Of a stretch of 64,000 nt of DNA, positions 33,517 to 44,000 are shown one piece after another. The stretch's first letter is position 1, and each line of letters opens with the position of its first letter. The DNA is from Paenibacillus sp. FSL H8-0537. Lineage in GTDB: Bacteria; Bacillota; Bacilli; Paenibacillales; Paenibacillaceae. The stretch covers positions 4,888,001 through 4,952,000 of the forward strand of contig NZ_CP150290.1 of NCBI RefSeq assembly GCF_038051995.1, given 5' to 3'. Below the pieces are notes generated by a model. The model had not been told where the DNA came from, did not search any database, and saw only the letters and a list, made by a program, of their open reading frames with translations. Both the position numbers and the translations under genes were made by a program.

Positions 33517-33833
33517 TTCCAATTCCTCCTGTTCACTTGCGGGTGCCACCGCACCTGCTTTCCTCGCAGCTCGTTACGGAGCCAAGGCTCGGGCGGCTTG
33601 CCCGTCCTTACCCGGTAACTGCGCACAGGCCAGCCTGTCACGCTCTCAGCTAACTGCTCCTGCATGTTCGTCAATAGTCGTACATTTTCGCCAATTCGCT
33701 TGGCTGTTTGAGGGGCGAGCTCGGCAACATCAGCCACGCTGTTCAAAATGCGGGCAAGCGCGAGCTGGCTGCGCGCAATCGAAGCCAGCACCTCCAATTT
33801 AACCTCGCGCTCGCGGCGCACCATTTCCCTCAA
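33513..33833 (-). CDS. small helical protein of the spore-surface cluster
   Basis: A 106-residue protein, helical in its first ~65 residues (REREVKLEVLASIARSQLAL, AKRIGENVRLLTNMQEQLAE) with a basic, Trp-containing C-terminus. No recognised family. It starts at a TTG overlapping the stop of the previous gene (TTGA), with GGAGG 6 nt upstream, and ends overlapping the next gene in the same way. The coupled starts argue for a stoichiometric complex. Confidence 0.6.
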   Translation of the reverse strand: MREMVRREREVKLEVLASIARSQLALARILNSVADVAELAPQTAKRIGENVRLLTNMQEQLAESVTGWPVRSYRVRTGKPPEPWLRNELRGKQVRWHPQVNRRNWN

Positions 33834-34165
33834 TTCCCGCCTCCGAATCCGCCGCCAAAGTGGAAATCCGAGCCGGAGGAATGGCCTTCCTCCCCATCTT
33901 TCTGCAATACGGCTTTGAGTACGGATACGATGCCTTGGCTCATTTTGTTAATGCCTTCAATCGTCTCGACCATCTGGTCATGTACACCTAGCGTCTGCTT
34001 AAGCTGCGTCTGGTCGCCTGGAAAAGTGCCCGTATGAATATGATTGCATATCCAGTTGCGGGCCTTCTCCGCTTCCTCCGCCTTCGCCTCCAGAATTAGC
34101 GCCACGTTCCACTGCATATTGGCTGTAGCGCCCAACATGCGCATATAGGCTTGCTCTCGGTCCAT
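33830..34165 (-). CDS. small helical protein with Gly-rich tail
   Basis: A 111-residue protein with a helical body (AYMRMLGATANMQWNVALILEAKAEEAEKARNWI, given here only as the start region; then QLKQTLGVHDQMVETIEGI) and a Gly/His/Phe-rich end (FHFGGGFGGGN). AAGGGGAGC precedes the ATG. The family is not recognised. It is second of four small same-strand genes between the glycosyltransferases and the CgeB pair, and its stop overlaps the next start. Confidence 0.6.
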   Translation of the reverse strand: MDREQAYMRMLGATANMQWNVALILEAKAEEAEKARNWICNHIHTGTFPGDQTQLKQTLGVHDQMVETIEGINKMSQGIVSVLKAVLQKDGEEGHSSGSDFHFGGGFGGGN

Positions 34166-34190
34166 GACATGCGCTCCCCTTTTCGCTTCG

Positions 34191-34478
34191 TCATTCTTCC
34201 TCGCTTGGGTTCAGCTCTTTTATCGTATAAGACAGCTGAGATGCCAGCGTCTCCTGCAGCTCAGCCATGCTGTTTAAATAAGCAATCACGCTGCCCAGCA
34301 GCGCTTGCGATTCCCCAAGCAGATCGTCCACGCCGCCCAAATTCGGCCCATGATCAGGGAGGCTTTTCACAATTTCGGCCATTCGTACCGTGACATGGCG
34401 CTTTGCTTCCAGCACACGTGCCATCTGGCTGTTGGAATGGGATAAATGCTCAATAATTTCGGTTACGATATGCTGCAT
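34191..34478 (-). CDS. small helical protein, first of the four-gene small operon
   Basis: A 95-residue protein made almost wholly of amphipathic helix (MQHIVTEIIEHLSHSNSQMA, LLGSVIAYLNSMAELQETLA), ending in acidic residues. AAGGAGGA lies 9 nt before the ATG at 34478. No known family. It resembles the neighbouring 111- and 106-residue proteins in size and helical character, so the three may be distant relatives that assemble together. Confidence 0.6.
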   Translation of the reverse strand: MQHIVTEIIEHLSHSNSQMARVLEAKRHVTVRMAEIVKSLPDHGPNLGGVDDLLGESQALLGSVIAYLNSMAELQETLASQLSYTIKELNPSEEE

Positions 34479-34605
34479 GGCCAACAATCCTCCTTCGGGC
34501 TATGGCTTGGCCCTGTGCCGCCACTTGAATAGGTGCAGCTATTTACAGCATATGCACGGCGATACACAGTGATACTTGGCGCCGAACAGTGGCTTGATAA
34601 CCATT

Positions 34606-35964
34606 CTAAAGTTGTTGGCGGAGCTTGACAGCGGGAATAATCGGCAAGCCTTCCGGAATGGCTTGCAGCTGCTCCATTGTGAGCTGGACTGACGGCCTTG
34701 CCGTAAGCGCCCAGCCCTCATAAGCGGCTTCCGTTATCATTTTCCGCTTCAAGCCCTGCTGCATATAATAATGAAAACCATCAAGTCCGCTAACGATTTT
34801 GCCATGAAGTTCACTGCCTTCCATCGCCAGCATTTGCTGCCGCCTTGCATGAACTTCCTCGCTTGAAATTGGCGGTCCGATTGCCCATCGTCTGATATCA
34901 ATCTGCCCGATGTGACTGGCTTCTCCAGCAAATTCGCCTTCAACAGGGCGCCTGACGCCGCCTTCAATCCAATACACTGAACCTTTTATTGAAGTAACAG
35001 CAATGCTGTCTGGGTAATAGGCTGCTTCCCCAAGCACAGCGATCTCAGCCTTTAGTGCAGGCTGCTCGGTGAAGCGATGCTTCATGACGCTGACCAGCTC
35101 ATGCGGATTGCCCCATTTATTCATATAATGCTGCAGGTTTCGGTTATTAACTTCCTCAAGCTGCGCACCTAGCGCTTTGATGCTGACGCTGCCAAAATGA
35201 TGAATAAACGAATCGCGGGCAATGACAAGCGAATACCCTAGCAGCTTCACCCGAATGTTATAGTCATCGTCTTCAAAATTGCCGATTTCAAAGCCTTCAT
35301 CAAAATAACCGATTTTCTCCCACAGCTCCCGCCTTAGCAGAAGGCAGAAACCCGTCAGCCGATCAACCTGCTGCCAGCGTCTAGAATCCGGCACATTATT
35401 CAGCCTTGCAAAGTCTGGCATATCCGCAACATTCGTATAAGGAACCTCTATCAGCTGCTCGCCGCCGATATAATTCGTGACAGGCCCGACCATGCCAATT
35501 TGCGGATTGCTGTTCAAGCAGGCCATCATATTGTCCAGCCAATTGTCGGTTACGAGCGTATCATTGTTCAAAATAAGCATCATCGTGCCTTTAGCCATCA
35601 TCATGCCTCTGTTGACCGCTCCAGCGAAGCCAAAGTTTTCGCTTAAAATCCGGTAGCGCACCTGACCATCAAGCTGGGCCAAATAGCTCCCCGTCCCATC
35701 GGTCGAAGCGTTGTCAATGACGATAATTTCATAGGCAAGATCCGTATGGTCCATAATGCTTTCAATGCACATCTTCAAATACTGGAGCTGATTATAGCTA
35801 GGAATAATGATGCTCGTTCCTTGAAACTTCTCATTATAGCTAGTAAATCCCGCTTGCCGCCCATCCTGATAGCCTTGCTCGACACCCTGCGCATACGATG
35901 CCTGCTGCCGTACGCGGGATTGCCTAGTATTGCGGGGTCGTTTTTTTGCCGCTATTCTCCTCAT
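34606..35964 (-). CDS. GT2 family glycosyltransferase (spore-surface cluster)
   Basis: A 452-residue protein. The basic tail (MRRIAAKKRPRNTRQSRVRQ) and the motif SYAQGVEQGYQDGRQAGF (~23-40) precede a GT-A fold domain: SIIIPSYNQLQYLKMCIESI, VIDNASTDGTG, LILNNDTLVTDNWLD (the DxD-like NND) and FDEGFEIGNFEDDDYNIR. The C-terminal ~150 residues are an extra domain (YWIEGGVRRPVEGE) that may bind the acceptor. It overlaps the nucleotidyltransferase stop by 4 nt (ATGA). Likely adds a sugar to a surface polymer or to a glycoprotein; donor unknown. Confidence 0.85.
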   Translation of the reverse strand: MRRIAAKKRPRNTRQSRVRQQASYAQGVEQGYQDGRQAGFTSYNEKFQGTSIIIPSYNQLQYLKMCIESIMDHTDLAYEIIVIDNASTDGTGSYLAQLDGQVRYRILSENFGFAGAVNRGMMMAKGTMMLILNNDTLVTDNWLDNMMACLNSNPQIGMVGPVTNYIGGEQLIEVPYTNVADMPDFARLNNVPDSRRWQQVDRLTGFCLLLRRELWEKIGYFDEGFEIGNFEDDDYNIRVKLLGYSLVIARDSFIHHFGSVSIKALGAQLEEVNNRNLQHYMNKWGNPHELVSVMKHRFTEQPALKAEIAVLGEAAYYPDSIAVTSIKGSVYWIEGGVRRPVEGEFAGEASHIGQIDIRRWAIGPPISSEEVHARRQQMLAMEGSELHGKIVSGLDGFHYYMQQGLKRKMITEAAYEGWALTARPSVQLTMEQLQAIPEGLPIIPAVKLRQQL

Positions 35965-36686
35965 TCTCCCGTCTCCTTCAACAGCCTCGCCGCGGCTTCA
36001 TGCAAGGATTCGAACGTTCCCGCATCCGTCCACCATCCTGCAAGCGTATGGGAAGCAAGCGTTCCCGCCCGCGCATACATATTGTTCAGGTCGGTAATTT
36101 CCAGTTCCCCACGCCCTGATGGCTCCAGCCGATCAATCGCTGCAAAAACGCTGGAATCGTACATATATATGCCCGTTACGCATAAATCCGATTGCGGCTC
36201 TGCCGGTTTTTCATCTATATAAGCGATTTGTCCCGCTTCCTGAAACACGGCTATGCCATAGCGATGGGGATCTGGCACCTGCTTGAGCAGTACCATCGCG
36301 CCCTCCTGCTGCCGAGCAAATTTCCTTACATACGGAGCCAAATTATCCTCGAACAAATTATCGCCAAGCAGTACGATAAACTTCTCATCATTTCGAATAA
36401 AATCGCGCGCCAGCTCCAGCGCTTCCGCAATGCCGCCCGCTTCCTCCTGAATGCGGTAAGTCAGCGAGACACCTAGCTCACGGCCGCTTCCTAAATACTC
36501 TGCAAACAAACCTATCGACTGTCGTCCTGTCACTATCAGCATTTCTTGAATGCCTGCCTGATGCAGCTTATCGATGCCATAAAAGATCATGGGATGCTTG
36601 CCTACAGGAAGCATATGCTTGTTCATTAAAGTGGTCAGCGGCCTTAGCCGCGTCCCTGTCCCTCCTGCCAATATGACTGCTTTCAC
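35961..36686 (-). CDS. sugar-1-phosphate nucleotidyltransferase (RmlA/SpsI-like)
   Basis: A 241-residue nucleotidyltransferase that makes an NDP-sugar from NTP and sugar-1-phosphate. Signature blocks are MKAVILAGGTGTRLRPLT, LPVGKHPMIFYGI, FIVLLGDNLFED (metal-binding Asp), GIAVFQEAGQIAYIDEKP, VTGIYMYD and GELEITDLNN, then WWTDAGTFESL. These match RmlA/SpsI-type glucose-1-phosphate thymidylyltransferases. The start is GTG at 36686 with GGAGGT 6 nt upstream. Lying between two glycosyltransferases, it probably supplies a dTDP-sugar for spore-surface glycans. Confidence 0.88.
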   Translation of the reverse strand: MKAVILAGGTGTRLRPLTTLMNKHMLPVGKHPMIFYGIDKLHQAGIQEMLIVTGRQSIGLFAEYLGSGRELGVSLTYRIQEEAGGIAEALELARDFIRNDEKFIVLLGDNLFEDNLAPYVRKFARQQEGAMVLLKQVPDPHRYGIAVFQEAGQIAYIDEKPAEPQSDLCVTGIYMYDSSVFAAIDRLEPSGRGELEITDLNNMYARAGTLASHTLAGWWTDAGTFESLHEAAARLLKETGE

Positions 36687-36717
36687 GGTTCAACCTCCAT
36701 GCCGCTTAAGCCTTAGC

Positions 36718-37572
36718 TTAAAGCGCAAACTCGCGGCAGCGACGGTAATCCTCAAAGCCGCCACGTTCATTCGATTGTGTAATCAGCCAGTGGATCGCTT
36801 CCAAATGATCCCCAACAATAAGATGCTCAAGCGGGCTTCGCCGTTCGCGCTGTGGCCTGCGCCGGTTCATTTTGCCAACATTGACCGTATGCACCGCCTC
36901 AACCTTCAGTCCAAGCCGAATCGCTCTCGCATGGGCAAGCGGTGGAACGCACAGCGCCTCCGCTCCGATTAAAGATAGACCCTGTCTGCTTATCGCATGG
37001 GGGACCGCTGTGAAGGAAGCCCCTTTCAGCTCCGGTCGCTCCAGCACAATATTGAGCGCATGCTTCGCGAGCACGACGCTGTGCACAGCGGTTTTGTCTA
37101 CCGGGCCGGTATAATCATTTAAAGCAGCATCTACACCTCGATGCAGCACGGCATAGACAAAATGCCGCAATTGTGCGGTGCTTATCACCATATCTCCATC
37201 TACAAACAGCAGCACTTGACCTAAAGCAGCCCGCGCTCCAATGCTTCGTCCAACATCATGACCTAGCGCCTTCTCATAGCGGAGCACTCGCGCTCCCGCA
37301 CGCCTGGCGATTTCGGCTGAACCATCCGTCGAGCCGTTTGCAATGACGATAACCTCAGTCCGAGGATGGACGCCTGCTGCTTCCCTAATGATTTTTCGAA
37401 TGGTAGCCCGTTCATTCATAACGGGAATAATAACGGAGACGACTGGAGACTGCAGCGGCTGCGCTTCTCCGGCATAATCGTCTGCGGCCATGCCGCTCTG
37501 GGCATAACGCGGCTTTTTCGCAGCACGGAAATTCCGGGCTTTTTTCCCCTTCGCACCCTTCGCTTTCTTCAT
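36718..37572 (-). CDS. GT2 family glycosyltransferase, short form
   Basis: A 284-residue protein with a very basic tail (KKAKGAKGKKARNFRAAKK) followed by a GT-A domain: SVIIPVMNERATIRKIIREA, VIVIANGSTDGSAEIARRAG and VLLFVDGDMVIS (DGD metal site). The remainder (~170-284) lacks the usual membrane helices, so it acts in the cytoplasm on a soluble acceptor. GAGGTG precedes the ATG. It is the first of three glycan genes (then nucleotidyltransferase and GT2), 31 nt upstream of the next. Donor and acceptor unknown. Confidence 0.82.
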   Translation of the reverse strand: MKKAKGAKGKKARNFRAAKKPRYAQSGMAADDYAGEAQPLQSPVVSVIIPVMNERATIRKIIREAAGVHPRTEVIVIANGSTDGSAEIARRAGARVLRYEKALGHDVGRSIGARAALGQVLLFVDGDMVISTAQLRHFVYAVLHRGVDAALNDYTGPVDKTAVHSVVLAKHALNIVLERPELKGASFTAVPHAISRQGLSLIGAEALCVPPLAHARAIRLGLKVEAVHTVNVGKMNRRRPQRERRSPLEHLIVGDHLEAIHWLITQSNERGGFEDYRRCREFAL

Positions 37573-37800
37573 CCGCTTTGTTCACCTCGGTATACGCCTA
37601 TATTTCAAAATAGTGCTGCTTAGTAATTACACCTCATTGTATGTACCTCCATCATCTGCGCAACGGCAAATGTACAACTCCCATGATGTCTGTCCCGCAC
37701 CCATATCAAAAGCAGTAGGCTGCTAACCGAGCAAAAACGACTTCGTCGTCCTTCTGAGACGTGCGAAGAGCTTTGCCTTAGAATTTTAAGCGGATATAAG

Positions 37801-37876
37801 GATGAAACTTATAAATGCTTAGAATTCAAGGTGAAACGGCCGAAAGCCATCCTCTGGCGGCGCAGCACGTTTCAAT
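37801..37876. repeat. dispersed hairpin repeat, copy 1
   Basis: Contains GATGAAACTTATAAATGCTT (its core recurs at 63435-63450), then GTGAAACGGC and GCCATCCTCTGGCGGC (37846-37861, exact copy at 47007-47022), ending CGTTTC. The GCC/GGC core forms a small hairpin enclosed by an outer GAAACG/CGTTTC stem. Confidence 0.5.
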
Positions 37877-37881
37877 CCGAG

Positions 37882-37926
37882 AAATATAGATAAAGGATGG
37901 GAACATCATATCCTTTATCTATATTT
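37882..37926. repeat. AT-rich 17-bp inverted repeat
   Basis: Arms AAATATAGATAAAGGAT (37882-37898) and its exact complement (37910-37926) enclose an 11-nt loop. No T-run follows on either strand, so it is not an obvious intrinsic terminator. The remainder of 37573-38029 shows no gene. Confidence 0.5.
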
Positions 37927-37930
37927 TGAA

Positions 37931-37975
37931 AAAAAGAAGCTCCCCTCGCGACCTGCGCAAGAGGAACTCTTTCCA
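37931..37975 (-). terminator. terminator of the giant repeat-protein gene
   Basis: On the minus strand GAGTTCCTCTTGCGC pairs imperfectly with GCGAGGGGAGCTTC, followed by TTTTTTT. Confidence 0.6.
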
Positions 37976-38029
37976 TGTTGAAATATTGACTCTAATCAGC
38001 AAATCGTTAATAGCATTTCGAAGCAACCA

Positions 38030-41000
38030 TTATTGCCCGATTGCAATCCAGTTGATGGCACCGGTGAAAGCTTCGCTGAAAAACCGGCGATTAATGGATA
38101 GGATGACATGCCCCGGCTCCTTCGCTTGAATGCATACATAGCAGGCCGGATGATCGCTCGTTGCTGTCAGCACATATTGATTGCTTGCGAACGGTTCGTC
38201 AAAAAGAATAACCTGCTCTAACTGCTGTTTCTCAGGCGGAAAGCTGTACGGGCATAACCCAAATTGCTGCTTGCTGATGCTGCCGCTCCGTCCAACGATT
38301 GGCGAAAAAGCAAGAGCCGACAGCTTTACGCTGGCAGGTGCGAGATGCTCGGCGGTGACAGCACCATTCTTAATTTTGTCACTCGTTATGCTGTCGGTGG
38401 ACAGATGCTCCGCCTTCACAGCTCCTTCTGCCAGCGCCTCACTGCTTACGCTCGCAAAGGCCAGCTTCGTCGACGTTACGCTCGATTCGCCCAGCTTTTC
38501 CGCCGTGACACTGCTATTCGCCAGCTTATCACTCGTCACGCTCGCTGCCGACAAATGCTCCGCCTTCACGGCTCCTTCCGCCAGCGCTTCACTGCCTACG
38601 CTCGCAAAGGCCAACTTCGACGTCGTTATGCTCGATTCACCCAGCTTTTCTGTTGTGAAGCAGCCATCCGCTAGCTTGTCGCTCGTTACGCTCGCTGCCG
38701 ACAAATGCTCCGCCTTCACGGCTCCTTCCGCCAGCGCTTCACTGCCTACGCTCGCAAAGGCCAACTTCGACGTCGTTATGCTCGATTCACCCAGCTTTTC
38801 TGTTGTGAAGCAGCCATCCGCTAGCTTGTCGCTCGTTACGCTCGCTGCCGATAGATGCTCCGCCTTCACGGCTCCTTCCGCCAGCGCTTCACTACTTACG
38901 CTCGCAAAGGCCAGCTTCGTCGACGTTACGCTCGATTCGCCCAGCTTTTCCGCCGTGACACTGCTATTCGCCAGCTTATCACTCGTCACGCTCGCTGCCG
39001 ACAAATGCTCCGCCTTCACGGCTCCTTCCGCCAGCGCTTCACTGCCTACGCTCGCAAAGGCCAGCTTCGATGACGTTATGCTCGAATCACCCAGCTTTTC
39101 TGTTGTGAAGCAGCCATCCGCTAGTTTATCGCTCGTTACGCTCGCTGCCGACAAATGCTCCGCCTTCACGGCTCCTTCCGCCAGCGCCTCACTGCTTACG
39201 CTCGCAAAGGCCAGCTTCGATGACGTTACGCTCGCTTCGCCCAGCTTTTCCGCCGTGACACTGGCATTCGCCAGCTTATCGCTCGTTATGCTCGCTGCCG
39301 ATAGATGCCCCGCCTTCACGGCTCCTTCCGCCAGCGCTTCACTACTTACGCTCGCAAAGGCCAGCTTCGTCGACGTTACGCTCGATTCGCCCAGCTTTTC
39401 CGCCGTGACACTGCTATTCGCCAGCTTATCACTCGTCACGCTCGCTGCCGACAAATGCTCCGCCTTCACGGCTCCTTCCGCCAGCGCTTCACTGCCTACG
39501 CTCGCAAAGGCCAGCTTCGATGACGTTATGCTCGATTCACCAAGCTTTTCTGTTGTGAAGCAGCCATCCGCTAGCTTATCGCTCGTTACGCTCGCTGCCG
39601 ACAAATGCTCCGCCTTCACGGCTCCTTCCGCCAGCGCTTCACTGCTTACGCTCGCAAAAGCCAACTTTGATGACGTTATGCTCGATTCACCAAGCTTTTC
39701 TGTTGTGAAGCAGCCATCCGCTAGCTTATCGCTCGTTACGCTCGCTGCCGACAAATGCTCCGCTTTCACGGCTCCTTCCGCCAGCGCTTCACTGCCTACG
39801 CTCGCAAAGGCCAACTTCGACGTCGTTATGCTCGATTCGCCCAGCTTTTCTGTTGTGAAGCAGCCATCCGCTAGCTTATCGCTCGTTACGCTCGCTGCCG
39901 ACAAATGCTCCGCCTTCACGACTCCTTCCGCCAGCGCCTCACTTCTTACGCTCGCAAAAGCCAGCTTCGATGACGTTATGCTCGATTCACCAAGCTTTTC
40001 CGTCGTGACACTGCTATTCGCCAGCTTATCACTCGTCACGCTATCCGTCGCCAAATGCTCTGCGGCAACAGCGCCATACGTGATTTTGTCGCTAGATATG
40101 CTGTTCGTTGACAGATGCTCCGACTTCACGGCTCCTTCCGCCAGCGCTTCACTACCTACGCTCGCAAAAGCCAGCTTCGATGACGTTATGCTCAATTCAC
40201 CAAGCTTTTCCGTCGTGACACTGTTATTCGCCAGCTTATCGCTCGTCACGCTCTCTGCCGTCAGATGTTCAGCAATCACGGCTCCTTCCGCCAGCGCCTC
40301 ACTTCTTACGCTCGCAAAAGCCAACTTCGACGACGTTATGCTCGATTCACCAAGCTTTTCCGTCGTGACACTGTTATTCGTCAGCTTATCGCTCGTCACG
40401 CTATCCGTCGCTAAATGCTCCGCCTTCACGGCTCCTCCCGCCAGCGCCTCACCATCTACGCTCGCAAATGCCAGCTTCGATGACGTTACACTCGATTCGC
40501 CTAGCTTTTCCGCTGTGACACTGTTATTCGCCAGCTTATCGCTCGTCACGCTCTCTGCCGTCAGATGCTCAGTGATCACGGCTCCTTCCGCCAGCGCTTC
40601 ACTGCCTACACTTGCAAAGGCCAGCTTCGACGACGTTACACTCGATTCGCCCAGCTTTTCTGTCGTGACACCGCCATTCGCCAGCTTATCGCTCGTCACA
40701 CTCGCTGCCGTCAGATGCTCAGCAATCACGGCTCCTTCCGCCAGTGCCTCAATGCCTACGCTCGCAAATGCCAGCTTCGATGACGTTATGCTCGATTCGC
40801 TCAGCTTTTCTGTCGTGACACTGCCATCCGCCAGCTTATCGCTCGTTACGCTTTCTGCCGTCAGATGCTCGGCTATCACGGCTCCTTCCGCCAGTGCTTC
40901 ACTACTTACACTCGCAAACGCCAGCTTTGATGACGTTATGCTCGCCTCGCCGAGCTTTTCCGTCGTGACACTGCCATTCGCCAGCTTATCGCTCGTTACG

Positions 41001-44000
41001 CTCTCTGCCGTCAGATGCTCGGCTATCACGGCTCCTTCCGCCAGCGCCTCACTACCTACGCTCGCAAAGGCCAGCTTCGATGACGTTATGCTCGCCTCGC
41101 CGAGCTTTTCCGTCGTGACACTGCCATTCGCCAGCTTATCGCTCGTTACGCTCATTGCCGTCAGATGCTCGGCAATCACGGCTCCTTCCGCCAGCGCTTC
41201 ACTTCCTACGCTCGCAAAGGCCAGCTTCGATGACGTTATGCTCGATTCGCTCAGCTTTTCTGTCGTGACACTGCCATCCGCCAGCTTATCGCTCGTTACG
41301 CTCATTGCCGTCAGATGCTCGGCGATTACGGTTCCTTCCGCCAGCGCTTCACTACCTACGCTCGCAAAGGCCAACTTCGATGCTGTTATGCTCGCCTCGC
41401 TGAGCTTTTCCGTCGTGACACTGCCATTCGCCAGCTTATCGCGCGTTACGCTCGCTGCCGTCAGATGTTCGGCGATCACAGCTCCTTCCGCCAGCTTCTC
41501 ACTGCTTACGCTCGCAAAGGCTAGCTTCGATGACGTTATGCTCGCCTCGCCCAGCTTTTCCGTCGTGATGCAGCCATCCGCCAGCTTCTCAGTGCGGATT
41601 GTGCCATTTTTCAGCTTACTTCCAAAAATACTCTCATCCTCAGCACGGTCAACTGTAATAACATCGGCTGTGAGATGCGCTAAAGACAGCGAGTTTTTAC
41701 GAATATGATAGCCCTGAACCGTTTCCGCCCGAAGATGCTTGCCGGCTATCGTCTCCAGTTGCAAATGCTCGCCAGACACGGAATCCTTTCCAAGCTTTAC
41801 CTCTGTCACACTACCATCCTGCAAATTAGCACTGGACACGCTGTTTATAGCTAAATGCCCCTCGTCGATGCAATACAGCTGAATATGCTTTTCTCCTACA
41901 GAAAGCGGGGCCAGCTGTTCAGATGTTACCGCTTGACTTTGCAAATGCTCCGTACCGATAATACGCGGCTGGAGCGCTGCACTGCCAATTGCCTCCTTCT
42001 GAATATGCTCGCTTGCTACGCTTGCTTCCGCCAGATTCGACGCCGTCACAGCACCTTCCGCTAAATGAACATCGCGGATGCTGCCTTCCTGTACGTGAAT
42101 ACCCAACACCGACCCATTGGATAAATGACGACTGTGAATCGCTTCTCCCGCAATATGCTTCGGCTGTATAGCATCCTGGGCTAATTTAGCAGAGTGAATC
42201 GCCAAATCAGCAACCTGCTCACTTCCAACCGCTCCAGGCTGCAAATGGGAGGCCACAATAATCCCGCTTTGCAGATGCTCTTTCTTAAGCGAGCCTAGCT
42301 GAATGTGAATGCCTTCAATAACGGCTGGAGCGATGTGCTCGCCTTGAATGGTTCCTGGGGCAAGCTTAGTTCCCGTCACACTTGATTCAGCAAGCTTTGC
42401 TCCCGTTACACTGTAATCTGCGAGCTTATCCGACGTCACCGCTTCCGGGGATAGCTTGAGTGAATTGACACTGTGATCTGCCAAATGATGAGAAGATACA
42501 ACACCAGGTGCAATATATCTTTCTGTCACAGCTTCATAAGCAAGCTTTGCGCTCGTCACGGCGCCATCATGGAGCATTCGAGTTGTAATCGCATCATCTA
42601 CAACATGCTTCTCATGAATAATATGCGGCTGTAAATGATTGGAATTTATCGCTTCAGGCGACACGGCCTCTCCCGTAACAGCTCCATTTGCAAAATGGTA
42701 CGCCCGCAGTGCTTCCGGCGCGATTTTGTGAAACGTAATCGCTTCATCGCGCAATTGCTTCGTATCTACCGAATTATCTGCTAGATGCGCAGCAGATACA
42801 GCTCCGGCAGCCAGCTTTGCTGAAGTGACGCTTTGTTCCGCAAGCTGTCTGCTGCCAACAGCCGCATCTGTCAAATGCTGCACCCGAATCGCTCCCGGCG
42901 CAATTTTCTCATCTGTAACGGAGCTGCTGCGCAAATGCTCCGTACCAACCGCCTCTTCCCGCAGTTGGACGCCAGATACGGTATTTACCGCCAAATGACG
43001 ATTGTGTATTTGTCCGTCCGCTACTTTCTCAGATGTTATGCTTAGACGGCTCAAATGTCTGGATTGCACCGCATCATCGGCGAGCTTTGCCGCGGTTACA
43101 CTTTGCTCCGAAAGCTTGGAAACGGTAACCGCATGATCAACCAGCTTAATTGTTGATACGGACTGATCCATCAGCTTGGAAGCTGTTACTGCTTGATCAA
43201 CGAGATGACCGCTTTCGATTTGGCGCGGTGAGATATTTGGCCCCAGAACGGCCCCCGCCTGCAAATGAGCGCTGGATACCGCTCCGCTTGCTAGACGCTC
43301 GGCGTCTACTGCGTTCGGCTGCAATTCCCTTGCTCCGACCGCGCCTACTTCCAGATGCTGGGCGCTTATTTCGCCTGGGGCCAAATGCTTTCCCGATATT
43401 ACTCCGACGGCAACATGATCGGCGAGCAACACCCCAGGTTTAATATGCACGGAATCGACGGACTCTGGAGCTAGCTTCTCCGTATGCACAGACCCATCGC
43501 GCAGCTTGGAGCGGGTTACAGCTCCATCGGCGAGCTTGGAATTGTTTACTGCATCATTCGAAAGGTGCTCGGGACGGACAGCTCCGCTTTTGATTTTGCT
43601 AGCGGTGACGGACTGTTGTCCAAGCAATTCTTCCGTTACTAACATCCGTTTCAAATGCCTCGCTTCAATCGAGCCATCGGCAAATTTGTCGGAACCGATC
43701 GTACGATCTGCGAGCTTCTCGGAAGAAATGCTGTTATTTTGCAGCTTCTCTCCTGTTACAGAGCCATCTGCCAGCTTTGTTCCTGCGATAGCATTGTTGG
43801 CCAGATGTTCCGATATTATCGCTTCTGGTGCGATTTTGCTGCCGGATACTGCTCCCCTAGCAATGTGAATAGCTTCAATCGCATAATCCTGCACAGCTGT
43901 TCCATCGACGCTTCCCGCACATAGCTTTGTGGAATCAATAGAAGCTGGCGCAATTTTGTCGCCGGTAACCGAACCATCCACTAAATCGTCGGTATAAATA

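Noticed and set aside
38340..41600. Regular repeats that could be mistaken for a CRISPR array
   Set aside because: The 150-bp units are in-frame coding repeats without spacers; no cas genes are in the window.
38181..41708. An open frame of over 1100 codons antisense to the giant repeat gene
   Set aside because: It is a by-product of the 150-bp repeats and their codon bias. It has no ribosome binding site and its Ser/Ala/Leu-rich product mirrors the real frame.
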